DNA of 16,481 nt, from contig DCYM01000172.1 in the NCBI GenBank assembly GCA_002331465.1, positions 1 through 16,481 of the forward strand, given 5' to 3'. This document shows positions 5,977 through 14,686 of the stretch, piece after piece. Made by a program: the position numbers and the translations under genes. The first letter of the stretch is position 1; each line of letters starts with the position of its first letter. The notes beneath the pieces were generated by a model. That model did not search any database. It saw only the letters and a list, made by a program, of their open reading frames with translations, and was not told the origin of the DNA. Source of the DNA: Candidatus Neomicrothrix sp. UBA2110. GTDB taxonomy: Bacteria; Actinomycetota; Acidimicrobiia; Acidimicrobiales; Poriferisodalaceae.

Positions 5977-7158
5977 ATGAGAGATCGCCGACGGCGCTAC
6001 CCTCCAAACGTGGAATCAAATAGCGACGCTGCTCTACCCGACGGTGATCTTGACGCGGTTAAACGCGCTCAAACTTGGGCAAAAGACTTTGTCGCACCCA
6101 GGGCTGAGACGTGGGAAACAGAACGTCGATTCGCAAGAGAAGCATTCGACAGTGCGGGCCAGAATCGACTTACCGGACTACTGGTGCCATCTAATGATGG
6201 CGGGGAAGACATCAGCGTGATTGGACTGGCGCGCGTGTTAGAAGAAATAGCCGCCGCCGACTTCTCTATTGCTTTCTCATTGGTTTGCCACAACAACTTG
6301 GCTGGTGCGGTAGGGCGTAGGCCCAACGGGCCACTCCGCGACAGCGTCCTACCGGGGCTAGTGGAAGGCAGTTTGGTTGGCGCATTCTTGTTGACCGAGC
6401 CTGAAGTCGGGTCTGACGCGGCGGCAATAGCTGTAGCTGCAACTAACGATGGAGATGAATGGCTGCTCAATGGTGAGAAGGCATGGGTCACCAATGGCAC
6501 GGACGCTGACGTGCTGTCCGTTTACGCCCAAACAGATTCTTCCCTCGGCCACCGGGGCATCGCTACCTTCCTCATTGACGCCAACACTCCCGGAGTGACT
6601 AAGACCCCAGGTTATGAATTGCTAGGTGGTCACGGGTTGGGCGCTAACAGCATTCGTTTCGATAACTGCCGGGTGTCAGCAGAATCAATATTTCAGCCAG
6701 TTGGACAGGGCTTTCGTGCTGCAATGGAGGGAATCGATTTGGCACGGGTATTAGTCGGAGCGATGTGCTGTGGGATGCTTCGAACCGCACTGACGACGGC
6801 CTCAAATTATGTTCGTAACCGCCTTGCCTTCGGTAGCCGGCTCGCTGATTTACAGGGTGTCCGCTTCAAGCTTGCAGACGTCGCTACCGATCTTGAAGCA
6901 TCACGCCTTCTCACCTACCGCGCCGCCCTTACTGTGCAAGAAGGTCGTAACGCAGCAGTCGAAGCGGCACACGCAAAAAAATTCTCGACCCGTGTGACTG
7001 AGACCGGAATTGCTTCATGCATGCAGGTGATGGGAGCAAACGGAGCGAAGAGGCACCATCCGCTCCCCCGTCATCTCAACGCGGCTCGACTAACCCATTA
7101 TGTAGACGGCGCCACTGAGATCCAAGACGTCGTAATCAGTCGCTCCTTACTTGACTGA
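5977..7158 (+). CDS. Acyl-CoA dehydrogenase
   Basis: This FAD-dependent acyl-CoA dehydrogenase has 393 residues, the standard length. It introduces the alpha-beta double bond into an acyl-CoA and passes electrons to ETF. Recognisable parts are the N-terminal helical domain, LTEPEVGSD (139-147) and NGEKAWVTN (165-173) at the FAD/substrate site, and RNRLAFGSRLADLQGVRFKLADV in the C-terminal helical domain. A further typical element is HYVDGATEIQ (374-383). In that motif the catalytic base is normally the Glu of Y-E-G-T; here the aligned residue is Asp377. Asp could still serve as base or may mark a different substrate class. The ATG at 5977 lacks a good ribosome site, and a GTG at 6010 is an alternative that would remove the arginine-rich start (MRDRRRR). 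The CoA-transferase gene follows after 17 nt, so the two are very likely cotranscribed. Confidence 0.92.
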   Translation: MRDRRRRYPPNVESNSDAALPDGDLDAVKRAQTWAKDFVAPRAETWETERRFAREAFDSAGQNRLTGLLVPSNDGGEDISVIGLARVLEEIAAADFSIAFSLVCHNNLAGAVGRRPNGPLRDSVLPGLVEGSLVGAFLLTEPEVGSDAAAIAVAATNDGDEWLLNGEKAWVTNGTDADVLSVYAQTDSSLGHRGIATFLIDANTPGVTKTPGYELLGGHGLGANSIRFDNCRVSAESIFQPVGQGFRAAMEGIDLARVLVGAMCCGMLRTALTTASNYVRNRLAFGSRLADLQGVRFKLADVATDLEASRLLTYRAALTVQEGRNAAVEAAHAKKFSTRVTETGIASCMQVMGANGAKRHHPLPRHLNAARLTHYVDGATEIQDVVISRSLLD

Positions 7159-7175
7159 AACCGTCAGGAGTTGTT

Positions 7176-8441
7176 ATGAGATCTGAGCGTGAAGGTAAAT
7201 CTGTCAGTATCGACGAGGCGGTTAGTGCAATTCCGGATCACGGCCGGGTATTTGTCGCCCAGGGTTCGGGGTGCCCATACGGGTTGTTGGTTGGAATAGA
7301 TGACCGACGTGACACTTTCGAGAGTCTGGAGTTTGTTTCCGCGTTCTTGTTGCAACGGCCTGCACCCATAGAGCATCTTGGACAACCATTTCGATGGCTA
7401 ACGCTGCAACCCACAGGCGCAATTCGCGATGCTCTTGATCACCCCGAATTCGGGATCGTTCCAGGCCGGTACTCCGATCTCGATGGGATCTGCGCACCTG
7501 GCGGCCCACTGGCAGCGGATGTCATGGTTTGTCAGGTCAGTCCCCCAAACCAGAACGGCGACTGCAGTTTGGGTACCGGCGTGGGGGGTCATGTCTCACT
7601 GCTCGCAGAGGCACCATTGGTGATCGGCCAGATCAACTCCCAAATGCCTTATGTCCACGGTGACGGAGAGTGTCGCGTTGAGAACTTCGATTTTCTCGTG
7701 GAAATTGATGAGCCTTTGTCCGAACTTCAACCCGCAACTATTGACCCCATCTCTGAGGCCATCGCCAAACATGTGAGCCCTTTCATACCGGACGGTTCAA
7801 CTCTTCAGTTTGGTATCGGCGCAGTACCCGATGCGGTTCTATCCAGCTTGCGAACCCGCAAACACCTGGGATTGCATGGGGGAATGATTAACGATGCATG
7901 CATTGAACTGGTTGAGTGCGGTGCTATCGACAACCTTCACAAGGGATGTGATGAAGGCGTTTCCGTAGCAGCAGAGATCATGGGAACTAGACGACTCTAC
8001 GATTGGGTAGATCACAACGCGACAGTTCGTTTAGCGCGCGGGGCTCACACCCACGGGATCGCGGGAATGGCCTCGATTCGGAATTTTGTCGCATTGCAAT
8101 CCACGGTTGAAATGGCTTTAGATGGCGCCGTCAATAGCGAGTTTGCCGCCGGTCGTTTTATTTCAGGTCCCGGGGGTGCGCCTGATTTCGCTTTTGGTGC
8201 TTCTATCGCTACCGGTGGCAGATCGATAATGGCCATGCCGTCCACTGCCGCGAACGGAGCTATTTCAAGAATCGTTTATCGCTTGGCAGACGGCGCGCCT
8301 ACGACCTTGCCTAGCTACCTTGCCGATGTTGTGGTGACCGAATACGGAGCGGTCGAGTTGAGGGGGAAAACTCTTGCGGAACGAGCGGAGCTTCTCTCCA
8401 GCATCGCTCACCCCGATCACCAGAACTCCCTCGGTCAATAG
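7176..8441 (+). CDS. Acetyl-CoA hydrolase / 4-hydroxybutyrate CoA-transferase family protein
   Basis: This 421-residue member of the family I CoA-transferases belongs to the Cat2/AbfT-like branch, which moves CoA between acyl-CoA and a free acid, or hydrolyses acyl-CoA. The N-terminal domain includes CQVSPPNQNGDCSLG (119-133), and the C-terminal domain includes LQFGIGAVPDAV (210-221) and TEYGAVELRGKTLAERAELL. In 4-hydroxybutyrate CoA-transferases the covalent catalytic glutamate lies in an H-T-E motif. Here the segment reads GLHGGMINDA (232-241), with Gly at the Glu position, so either another residue serves or the protein uses a hydrolase-like mechanism. Translation start is well supported by CAGGAG at 7165-7170, 5 nt upstream. 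It lies 17 nt after the acyl-CoA dehydrogenase and is the last gene of this operon; the next gene is convergent. Confidence 0.87.
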   Translation: MRSEREGKSVSIDEAVSAIPDHGRVFVAQGSGCPYGLLVGIDDRRDTFESLEFVSAFLLQRPAPIEHLGQPFRWLTLQPTGAIRDALDHPEFGIVPGRYSDLDGICAPGGPLAADVMVCQVSPPNQNGDCSLGTGVGGHVSLLAEAPLVIGQINSQMPYVHGDGECRVENFDFLVEIDEPLSELQPATIDPISEAIAKHVSPFIPDGSTLQFGIGAVPDAVLSSLRTRKHLGLHGGMINDACIELVECGAIDNLHKGCDEGVSVAAEIMGTRRLYDWVDHNATVRLARGAHTHGIAGMASIRNFVALQSTVEMALDGAVNSEFAAGRFISGPGGAPDFAFGASIATGGRSIMAMPSTAANGAISRIVYRLADGAPTTLPSYLADVVVTEYGAVELRGKTLAERAELLSSIAHPDHQNSLGQ

Positions 8442-8475
8442 ACGATCGCTAGGAAACTTACGCTCGCTTCACCGT

Positions 8476-9342
8476 TTACAACCTTCGAACAGTTGCTGTC
8501 TGGCCGCTAGTACCGAAGGCCATGCCGCTCATTCGATGCAAGTTTCGCGAGTTGTGGAGACGACCTAGTAAACGAGGTCCACTTGCTAACAGCCCTCCGT
8601 CCACGACGTGTTCTTGGCCGGTCACAAATTTCGAGTCGTCTCCTGCAAGGAATAATGCCATCCCCGCAATATCGGAACCTTCTCCGCGCTTACCTAAGGG
8701 CTGAATATCGGCAATGACTTCCTCGGCCTGTTCTTCATTACCGCTGTGCATGAGGGGCGTGAAGATAACTCCGGGACATATCGCGTTTACTCGGATGTTG
8801 TGCCCTGCTAGCTCCACCGCTGTGGTTTTGGAGAGGTTCACCACCGCTGCCTTCGCTGCTGAGTAGGCCTCAGGACCGGCTCCACCTCCCATGCCCGCTA
8901 TTGATCCTGTATTAATTATCGATCCGCCCTCGCCTTGGTCGATCATGATTCGAGCCGCGTGTTTGATACCAAGAAATACTGAACGAACAAGAATATGGAA
9001 GGTCATGTCCCAATCGTCAACATCAAGTTCAGTTATCGGGCCGAAGGCTCCCCCTATACCCGCGTTGTTGAACACAATGTCGAGGCGTCCGAATGCGTCG
9101 ACGGCCAGTTCCGTCATAGCTGCGACATCACCTTCTACTGAAACGTCTGTCGTAGTGAAACGGACGCGGTCTCCGTGACCTGCGGCGTTGAAGGTCTCTA
9201 ACGCATTACGTCCGTTATCTGCATTCAAGTCACCAATGATGACCGAAGCGCCTTCGTCAAGGAATCTTTGGACGGTGGCTAAACCCATGCCACTCGCGCC
9301 CCCGGTGACAATCGCGACCTTCGATTCAAGTGTTCCGCTCAT
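8476..9342 (-). CDS. Short-chain dehydrogenase/reductase (SDR), NAD-type
   Basis: This classical SDR has 288 residues and oxidises an alcohol or reduces a ketone of unknown structure. It shows the cofactor motif TGGASGMG (13-20), Asp38 at the end of beta-2 (GDLNAD), which favours NAD, NNAG (92-95), and the active site Ser147 / Tyr160 / Lys164 (YSAAK). The tetrad Asn in helix alpha-4 appears replaced by Leu118 (FHILVRSVF compared with the usual VNVRSVY). The PGVIFTPL loop and the HVVDGGLL end motif are normal. About 30 extra residues follow the usual C-terminus (GPRLLGRLHNSRNLH...), which may shape the substrate site. A GGGAAGGGAAA ribosome site precedes the ATG. It is convergent with the CoA-transferase (34 bp between stops) and divergent from the SDR at 9421. 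Confidence 0.92.
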   Translation of the reverse strand: MSGTLESKVAIVTGGASGMGLATVQRFLDEGASVIIGDLNADNGRNALETFNAAGHGDRVRFTTTDVSVEGDVAAMTELAVDAFGRLDIVFNNAGIGGAFGPITELDVDDWDMTFHILVRSVFLGIKHAARIMIDQGEGGSIINTGSIAGMGGGAGPEAYSAAKAAVVNLSKTTAVELAGHNIRVNAICPGVIFTPLMHSGNEEQAEEVIADIQPLGKRGEGSDIAGMALFLAGDDSKFVTGQEHVVDGGLLASGPRLLGRLHNSRNLHRMSGMAFGTSGQTATVRRL

Positions 9343-9420
9343 CGCTTTCCCTTCCCTCTAGACCTGCATTGTCGCCTACTCGCGAGGGTTTGTGCTCGTT
9401 GACCGCACTACGGTCCGTTT
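9343..9420. promoter_or_regulatory. Divergent intergenic region with a short inverted repeat
   Basis: These 78 bp separate two head-to-head SDR genes. The dyad GACCG-N5-CGGTC at 9401-9415 is a perfect 5-bp inverted repeat that ends 5 nt before the plus-strand ATG, a position suited to a repressor. Repeats this short arise often by chance. No convincing -35/-10 pair was found, and the plus-strand gene has no Shine-Dalgarno, so it may be translated from a very short leader. Confidence 0.25.
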
Positions 9421-10188
9421 ATGGACCTTGAACTGACAGATAAGAGAGCCGTAATCACGGGCGGCTCTAGGGGCATTGGTCTGGGTTGCGCTATGGCTTT
9501 AGCCCGCGAGGGTTGTCATGTTCAGTTGGCAGCTCGGAACGAGGAAACTCTTCGCCACGCTAAAGCTGCTGTTCTTGAAGCAGCAGGAACCGTTGACGTA
9601 TTGACACATTCAGTCGATCTTTCAGCAAGCGAAGACCAGAGAGCCTTAGTTGACGCCGCTGGTGAAGTCGATATTTGGATTAACAATGCCGGTGCGATCC
9701 CAGCCGGCGACATCTCAACAATTAATGAACGTCGATGGCGAGACGCGTGGGATCTCAAAGTCTTCGGCTATATCAATCTCTGCCGAGAGGTGTACGCCGC
9801 TATGGAGGCAAGAGGAACCGGGGTCATCATTAACGTGATTGGCGCCGCAGCAGTTCGGCCTCAGCCTTCCTATATCGCAGGAGCTGTTGGTAACAGCGGA
9901 CTCGTGGGACTTACAGCGGCGCTAGGGAGTCGCAGCATCCAAAAAGGTGTGCGGGTTCTGGCTATTAACCCTGGCTTGATTGTGACCGATCGCATGGGAG
10001 ACATTTTGCGGCGGGAGGCTATCGACCAATTAGGTGACGAAGACCGCTGGGAGGAACTCATCCCAGATGACCCAGCGCCCGGCACCGTGGAACAATGTGC
10101 CGATGTGATCGCCTTTCTGGCCTCACCCAGAGCTAGCCATATCAGCGGCACCACTCTGACGGTCGACGGAGGTGCCTCTGCCCGCTGA
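9421..10188 (+). CDS. SDR-family protein with substituted catalytic residues
   Basis: This 255-residue SDR has an intact cofactor half: TGGSRGIG (13-20), Arg39 (LAARNEE), which favours NADP(H), and NNAG (88-91). The catalytic half departs from the norm. The Ser position falls in INVIGAAA (137-144) with no serine, Tyr151 is present, and the Lys of YxxxK is Ala155 (YIAGAVGN). The tetrad Asn is Lys113 (DLKVFGYIN). A related subgroup with Y-x-A-G-x-x-G-N is, as I recall, found in other bacteria, so this is probably a true SDR branch with altered chemistry rather than decay. The end motif LTVDGGASAR is normal. No ribosome site precedes the ATG at 9421. It is followed after 43 nt by the amidohydrolase, so the two probably form an operon. 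Confidence 0.88.
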   Translation: MDLELTDKRAVITGGSRGIGLGCAMALAREGCHVQLAARNEETLRHAKAAVLEAAGTVDVLTHSVDLSASEDQRALVDAAGEVDIWINNAGAIPAGDISTINERRWRDAWDLKVFGYINLCREVYAAMEARGTGVIINVIGAAAVRPQPSYIAGAVGNSGLVGLTAALGSRSIQKGVRVLAINPGLIVTDRMGDILRREAIDQLGDEDRWEELIPDDPAPGTVEQCADVIAFLASPRASHISGTTLTVDGGASAR

Positions 10189-10231
10189 GGCATCTCTCTG
10201 ACAGAATGATCACGAGATGTAGGAGACGACG

Positions 10232-11434
10232 ATGGCGACGACGATTCAACGTGAGGGACTGCCTCATCGAGAAATGCATGAAGTTCACCGGATTGAGCAC
10301 GAGGGTGCCGTCGACGCTGATGGTCACATCCTTGAGCCTCCCGACTTGTGGGACGAATATTTGGAAGCAAAATTCAAGGATCGAGCTCTTCGAATTCGCG
10401 TCGACGAAAACGGTTTAGAAGAATTGGAGATCGGTGGGCAGCGGAGCACCATGAGTCGAAGAGGCTTTCCTGCGACCTTGGGGGCTATGGGAGCTGCTGA
10501 TCTAGCAGACATTCAACGCAACCCTGATCGCACGTATCTGCACGAAGCTCCTTTCGGTTCTATGGATCCAAACCAACGCCTTGATGTTCTTGACGCAGAA
10601 AATCTTGACGCAGCAATCCTTTACACAACAGTTGGTTTGCTTTGGGAGGCGGAGGTAGAAGATCCGGAATTGAGCCAGGCCTACACGCGCGCGTACAACC
10701 GGTGGATAGTAGATTTTTGTCGCGATAGCGGCAATCGACTGATCCCAACCGCACATCTATCTTTGAGCGATCCTGTCGCGGCTGCCGCTGAACTCCGAAG
10801 GGCCGTTGATGATGGCGCCAGGGGCTGTTATGTGGCTCCGTTTACTCATGGAGCAGTCCCGCTGGGTCATCCTGATAATGACGTTGTATTTGCAGCAGCA
10901 CAGGAACTGGGGGTTCCTTTCGCGATACATCCGACGTTTGAACCTCAGTGGACCAAGGGCGCAAGAATGGGCACTTGGGAACACGTCAAACAACTCCGAC
11001 TTACTGCCTCTGTAACGGCGTCGGATGGTGTGCGCCACCAGTTCACCACCCTGTTCGACTACGGAGTCTTTGACAAGTTCCCGGAACTAAAGGTTTTGGT
11101 ACTTGAATCTGGAGGTGGTTGGATCGGATATTGGCTTGATCGAATCGATGCTGTCTACGCCCACACCTTCGTGGGATCAAGAGTCCCCCTCGACATGAAA
11201 CCCAGCGAATACTTCATGCGACAGGTCTGGATCAGTTGCGATCCCGACGAACGGACCATCCCGTCGCTCGCTGAGCGATTCGGTTATGACCGATTTTTAT
11301 GGGCTTCCGACTTTCCTCATGCTGACCACACGCCCGAATACGTTCATGACCTGAATGATTTGGTAGCGATGTTCCCAGATAAACACCAGCGCGCGTTTAT
11401 CGGTGATAACGCCCGGAACTTATTCGGAATCTAA
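10232..11434 (+). CDS. Amidohydrolase-family (Amidohydrolase_2, ACMSD-like) metal-dependent hydrolase
   Basis: This 400-residue TIM-barrel metalloenzyme belongs to the amidohydrolase-related group that includes ACMSD-type decarboxylases and ring-cleavage-product hydrolases. The N-terminal metal site is VDADGHILEP (27-36; D28, D30, H32) in place of HxH. Further ligands are probably His175 (PTAHLSL), His233 (FAIHPT) and Asp360 in WASDFPHAD (358-365). LESGGGWIGYWLDR (291-304) is typical of this branch. The start ATG at 10232 has AGGAG at 10221-10225, 6 nt upstream. It is co-oriented with the preceding SDR (43 nt gap) and convergent with the DUF1015 gene, with only 2 bp between the stops. Hydrolysis or decarboxylation of a carboxylated catabolic intermediate is the best guess; the exact reaction cannot be read from sequence. 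Confidence 0.9.
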   Translation: MATTIQREGLPHREMHEVHRIEHEGAVDADGHILEPPDLWDEYLEAKFKDRALRIRVDENGLEELEIGGQRSTMSRRGFPATLGAMGAADLADIQRNPDRTYLHEAPFGSMDPNQRLDVLDAENLDAAILYTTVGLLWEAEVEDPELSQAYTRAYNRWIVDFCRDSGNRLIPTAHLSLSDPVAAAAELRRAVDDGARGCYVAPFTHGAVPLGHPDNDVVFAAAQELGVPFAIHPTFEPQWTKGARMGTWEHVKQLRLTASVTASDGVRHQFTTLFDYGVFDKFPELKVLVLESGGGWIGYWLDRIDAVYAHTFVGSRVPLDMKPSEYFMRQVWISCDPDERTIPSLAERFGYDRFLWASDFPHADHTPEYVHDLNDLVAMFPDKHQRAFIGDNARNLFGI

Positions 11435-11436
11435 AA

Positions 11437-12555
11437 TTAGACGGGTCGACAGGGGACAACCAACACACCCGAGCGTGCTTTGGGAAGAAAGTATGTTGAT
11501 TTAGGAGGCATGACTTCGCCCAAATCAGCGTAACGGAATACGTCCTCAAGCTCAGCCGGGGGCAGACACACGGTGACTGGCCCAGTGCGTCCGCCAATGC
11601 CAGCAGGCCGATACGACAGCCGTTCGTCATCTGCACTGTGGATGTCGAAAAGCTCCGGAAGAAGGGTCGCGTGAAGAAATTCGGCATCGAGTCCGCTGCG
11701 GTCCCTACGTCGAGCAGTAAACCATTTATCGCCAAGTCCCAAGCCCAGCACACCTTTCTCAGTTGGTTCTGCCAATTCGCGCGAAGCGACTTCGTGAACA
11801 TCACACCATTTAGAAAGTCTCTCCACGAGGCGCCGAGGCAAAACCACAAGTTCATCAACATCGCGGTCGAAGCTGCCTAGGTGCAACTCAGCGAGAGGAA
11901 CGTACGCGACCAGGGCTCGATCAAATCGAGCTTCGTTCGCGGCAGCAATTCGATGATGGCCATCAATGATGTAGAGGGGGGACCCAAACGCACTCAAATC
12001 GATGTCTATTTCCCAAAGAGTGATCCGGGTTCCGTCAATTGCTGTGAAATTCCTGATAGGTGCCATGTGCCCGGATTCTTCGAAAGAGCGAAGATCTAAA
12101 TTCTCGTCGCGCGATGTGACCACCACCGGGCTAGACATCGATCGAACCTGGCGGAAATGAGCCGCCAATGCACGCACCCGACCTGGGTGAACAGCTTCAT
12201 GAGCGTGCAGCATTTCTTCACCGAGGTTTATCGCGCCAATAATTGAGCGTTGAATAACTCCCTCAGTTTCGATCTTTTGTAAAAATAGACAGGGCTCAGT
12301 TGGTTCGGAGTAGGCACCTTCCGAAATCAATCGAGTCAGCGCTGCAGCGCCCTCATTTGCCAGACGCCGATGCTCTGTCGGGTGCCCGTGGCTCGCATCT
12401 GCTGAACGGGTGACGTGAAGAAATGAGTGTGGGTGGTCACTCAAATGTTCTTGCCGCTCTTCACCGCTCATGGAGTCGTATGGCGGTGGAACAACTGATG
12501 ATGCCCAGCTTTCGTCAACTATTGATGCATCAATCGAATGGATCACGTTCGTCAC
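11437..12555 (-). CDS. DUF1015 family protein
   Basis: This 372-residue soluble protein matches the DUF1015 family by several hallmark motifs: VPPPYD near the N-terminus (22-27), HE at 119-120, YIIDGHHRIAAA (195-206) and MPPKSTYFLPKARSG near the C-terminus. The DGHHR motif recalls the ParB/sulfiredoxin-like free serine kinases, so small-molecule kinase or phosphatase chemistry is possible. That link is my inference and the function is unproven. The start is a GTG at 12553-12555; it is chosen because it keeps the VPPPYD segment, and a G-rich stretch (TTAGGGG) directly precedes it. The gene lies 18 nt after the MFS permease stop on the same strand, so it is probably cotranscribed with it. Other members, as I recall, are housekeeping-like loci unrelated to catabolism, so its pathway link here is uncertain. 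Confidence 0.85.
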   Translation of the reverse strand: MTNVIHSIDASIVDESWASSVVPPPYDSMSGEERQEHLSDHPHSFLHVTRSADASHGHPTEHRRLANEGAAALTRLISEGAYSEPTEPCLFLQKIETEGVIQRSIIGAINLGEEMLHAHEAVHPGRVRALAAHFRQVRSMSSPVVVTSRDENLDLRSFEESGHMAPIRNFTAIDGTRITLWEIDIDLSAFGSPLYIIDGHHRIAAANEARFDRALVAYVPLAELHLGSFDRDVDELVVLPRRLVERLSKWCDVHEVASRELAEPTEKGVLGLGLGDKWFTARRRDRSGLDAEFLHATLLPELFDIHSADDERLSYRPAGIGGRTGPVTVCLPPAELEDVFRYADLGEVMPPKSTYFLPKARSGVLVVPCRPV

Positions 12556-12573
12556 CCCCTAAGGCATTCGACG

Positions 12574-13827
12574 CTAGTCCAGGTTCCGAATCGTCGAAAA
12601 CCCCAGATAGGTCCAACTGACTATGACCAGGGACACTGCACCACATACCGAGACCACGTTCCCCGGCCCCACGACAGAAGCAGCCCATCCAAGCCCTAGA
12701 GCACCAATGGGCATAAACCCAAACTGGACAAGTAGATACAGGCCCATGACTCGACCCATTAGCTCCTTAGGTGTCGCCGATTGGATAAGCCCCTGGTTCA
12801 TGGTGATAAAGAAGCCACCAGCAAGCCCCATCAAGAAGAAAAGGGGAAGTAGCGCTTTGAACGAGGAGGCCTGACCCATGCCAATCACTAGGGCAGAACC
12901 ACACATCATTGCTCGCTGAAATTTTCCACCTTTGCGTTTCATATCTCCTTTTCGCATCACAACAACTGACGAGATTGCAATGCCGATCGCCATGACCCCC
13001 AACAAATAAGCCATGTCGCCACTATCACGCAGAAGTTCTTCTTTGACCTTTGCTTGCATAGTGACCATCACAGCGGCGTTGACACTGATTGACGCGACGG
13101 CGAGCAGAAGAAAGAGGACACGTAAACGCAGGTCGTTCATGACGTGACGCAACGCCGACGCAGCCTCCTGGATCAGTCGGCGTTTGGGGCCCGCTGTGAC
13201 CGGCGGCGTTTGTAAACGCCGAAGCGCGAAAAGACCGACGATGAGCATCACCAACTGCAGTCCATACACGCCTTCGAAAGCGAACAAGTCGCCGGCAATC
13301 TTCACTAGGGGTGCGGAGAGGATCATGCTGCCAGTCATTGCGAGCGCGTTAAGCGCTACGGCATTCATAAGCATGTGTTTGGGAACCAGCAGCGGGATAA
13401 GGGCTTGACGAACGGGATGACCGAATGCCTGAGCTACGCCTGAGAGAACAGAAAGGATGAGCACCCAGGAATAGGTGAGTTGATCCAGACCGAGCAAAAC
13501 CAAGGTTGCAAGCACGACTAGAAGCAACCCTGATTGGCTGCGGATCAACAATGCACGTCGGTCCACGCGGTCAGCTAGCACGCCGGCTTGCATAACAATG
13601 AAGGCGACGGGGATCCCCAACATGAATACCGCCATACCTTGACGGGTTTCATTACCCCCAAGTCCGTCTAATACCAGCCAGCCAATAGCGAAACGTTGGG
13701 CGTTGGCCACAAACATGTAAATGAGGTTGTTGATCCACAGACGCCGGTAATCGGGGTACCCGAGCGCGTTCTTCACTTCTTCGGAGGTCAGGTTTTCGGG
13801 CCGATCTCCACTTGGGGAATCTGTCAC
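12574..13827 (-). CDS. MFS transporter (MFS_3 / EntS-like)
   Basis: This 417-residue membrane protein has about twelve hydrophobic segments and is an inner-membrane secondary transporter. The N-terminus PDYRRLWINNLIYMFVANAQ (25-44) is typical of the MFS_3/EntS-like branch. The loop 2-3 motif A appears as GVLADRVDRR (82-91). A basic central loop (TAGPKRRLIQEA) separates the two six-helix halves, and the second half has a motif-A-like MRKGDMKRKGG. This branch usually exports small molecules or siderophores; the direction and substrate here are unknown. The GTG at 13827 is taken as start because the first membrane segment begins about 30 residues later. No Shine-Dalgarno is seen. It lies 64 nt after the SDR stop and 18 nt before the DUF1015 gene on the same strand. 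Confidence 0.9.
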   Translation of the reverse strand: MTDSPSGDRPENLTSEEVKNALGYPDYRRLWINNLIYMFVANAQRFAIGWLVLDGLGGNETRQGMAVFMLGIPVAFIVMQAGVLADRVDRRALLIRSQSGLLLVVLATLVLLGLDQLTYSWVLILSVLSGVAQAFGHPVRQALIPLLVPKHMLMNAVALNALAMTGSMILSAPLVKIAGDLFAFEGVYGLQLVMLIVGLFALRRLQTPPVTAGPKRRLIQEAASALRHVMNDLRLRVLFLLLAVASISVNAAVMVTMQAKVKEELLRDSGDMAYLLGVMAIGIAISSVVVMRKGDMKRKGGKFQRAMMCGSALVIGMGQASSFKALLPLFFLMGLAGGFFITMNQGLIQSATPKELMGRVMGLYLLVQFGFMPIGALGLGWAASVVGPGNVVSVCGAVSLVIVSWTYLGFSTIRNLD

Positions 13828-13891
13828 CGAGTCAGTCTGGCTTACTAGCGGAGTTCGTACCCCATTCGCTTCGGTTCCTCGTCAGACACTT

Positions 13892-14686
13892 TCATCTCAA
13901 GTGTTCTGGTCGGGGGTCAGCCAAGCGGCCTAACGGGGATTGTGCCCGGAGGCCACCATCCACAACTATCGCTTCGCCGGTTACGAACGATGCTTCCTCG
14001 CTAGCAAGCCAAGCCGCTACATTGGCGATCTCTTCGGGACGTCCTAGTCGTCCCATGGCGTGGGCTCGCAAATTTGCCTGCAGCGCCGCGGGGTCTGCCA
14101 TCATTCTTTGAACTGGTGGTGTTTCAATCGTTCCCGGACAAATTGCATTGACACGAATGCCGTCTGCTGCATGATCTGTACTCATCGCTCGAGTCAAATT
14201 GATCACCGCTGCTTTACTTGCGGCATAGGAAACTGCACCACCGTCTCCATGTAGTCCGGAGATTGAGGCTGTATTGATGATTGAGCCACCCCCGGAGTCA
14301 AGCATGACTGGAATGGCGTATTTGCCTCCCAAGTAGACCGATCGAACGTTGACGCCCATTACGAGGTCCCAATCGTCGACGTCGAGTTCTATGACCGTTC
14401 CAGGTCTCAGAGTTCCGGCGTTATTGAACATGACATCGAGACGCCCCATCTGTGAGACGGTGGTGTCAACTAACGCCGCGACCGATTTTGGCTTTGAGAC
14501 ATCAACTTCGACTGCAATCGCGTGTCCGCCATTTTCATTGATCCTTGCGGCAACGGCTTCAGCCTTCCTCATGCGCAGATCTGCAACCACGACGGCTGCT
14601 CCCTCTCGCGAAAAACGGTCCGAGGTGGCTTCACCTATTCCGGATCCGCCACCGGTGACGATCGCCACTTTGTCGTTTAGAAGCAT
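13892..14686 (-). CDS. Short-chain dehydrogenase/reductase (SDR), NAD-type, complete active site
   Basis: This 264-residue classical SDR has all canonical elements: TGGGSGIG (11-18), Asp36 (VADLRMR) favouring NAD, NNAG (88-91), Asn113 (GVNVRSVYLGG), Ser141, and Tyr154/Lys158 (YAASK). The PGTIETP loop and AIVVDGGLRAQSP end are typical. It resembles the SDR at 8476-9342 closely (shared WD...VRSV(F/Y)LG, SIINT.SI.G, IRVNAICPG and a C-terminal tail after VDGGL), so the two are probably paralogues acting on related substrates. It keeps the tetrad Asn that the other lacks. A strong GGAGG ribosome site lies 4 nt before the ATG. It is divergent from the esterase at 14770, a sensible pairing for ester hydrolysis followed by alcohol oxidation (inference). 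Confidence 0.93.
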   Translation of the reverse strand: MLLNDKVAIVTGGGSGIGEATSDRFSREGAAVVVADLRMRKAEAVAARINENGGHAIAVEVDVSKPKSVAALVDTTVSQMGRLDVMFNNAGTLRPGTVIELDVDDWDLVMGVNVRSVYLGGKYAIPVMLDSGGGSIINTASISGLHGDGGAVSYAASKAAVINLTRAMSTDHAADGIRVNAICPGTIETPPVQRMMADPAALQANLRAHAMGRLGRPEEIANVAAWLASEEASFVTGEAIVVDGGLRAQSPLGRLADPRPEHLR

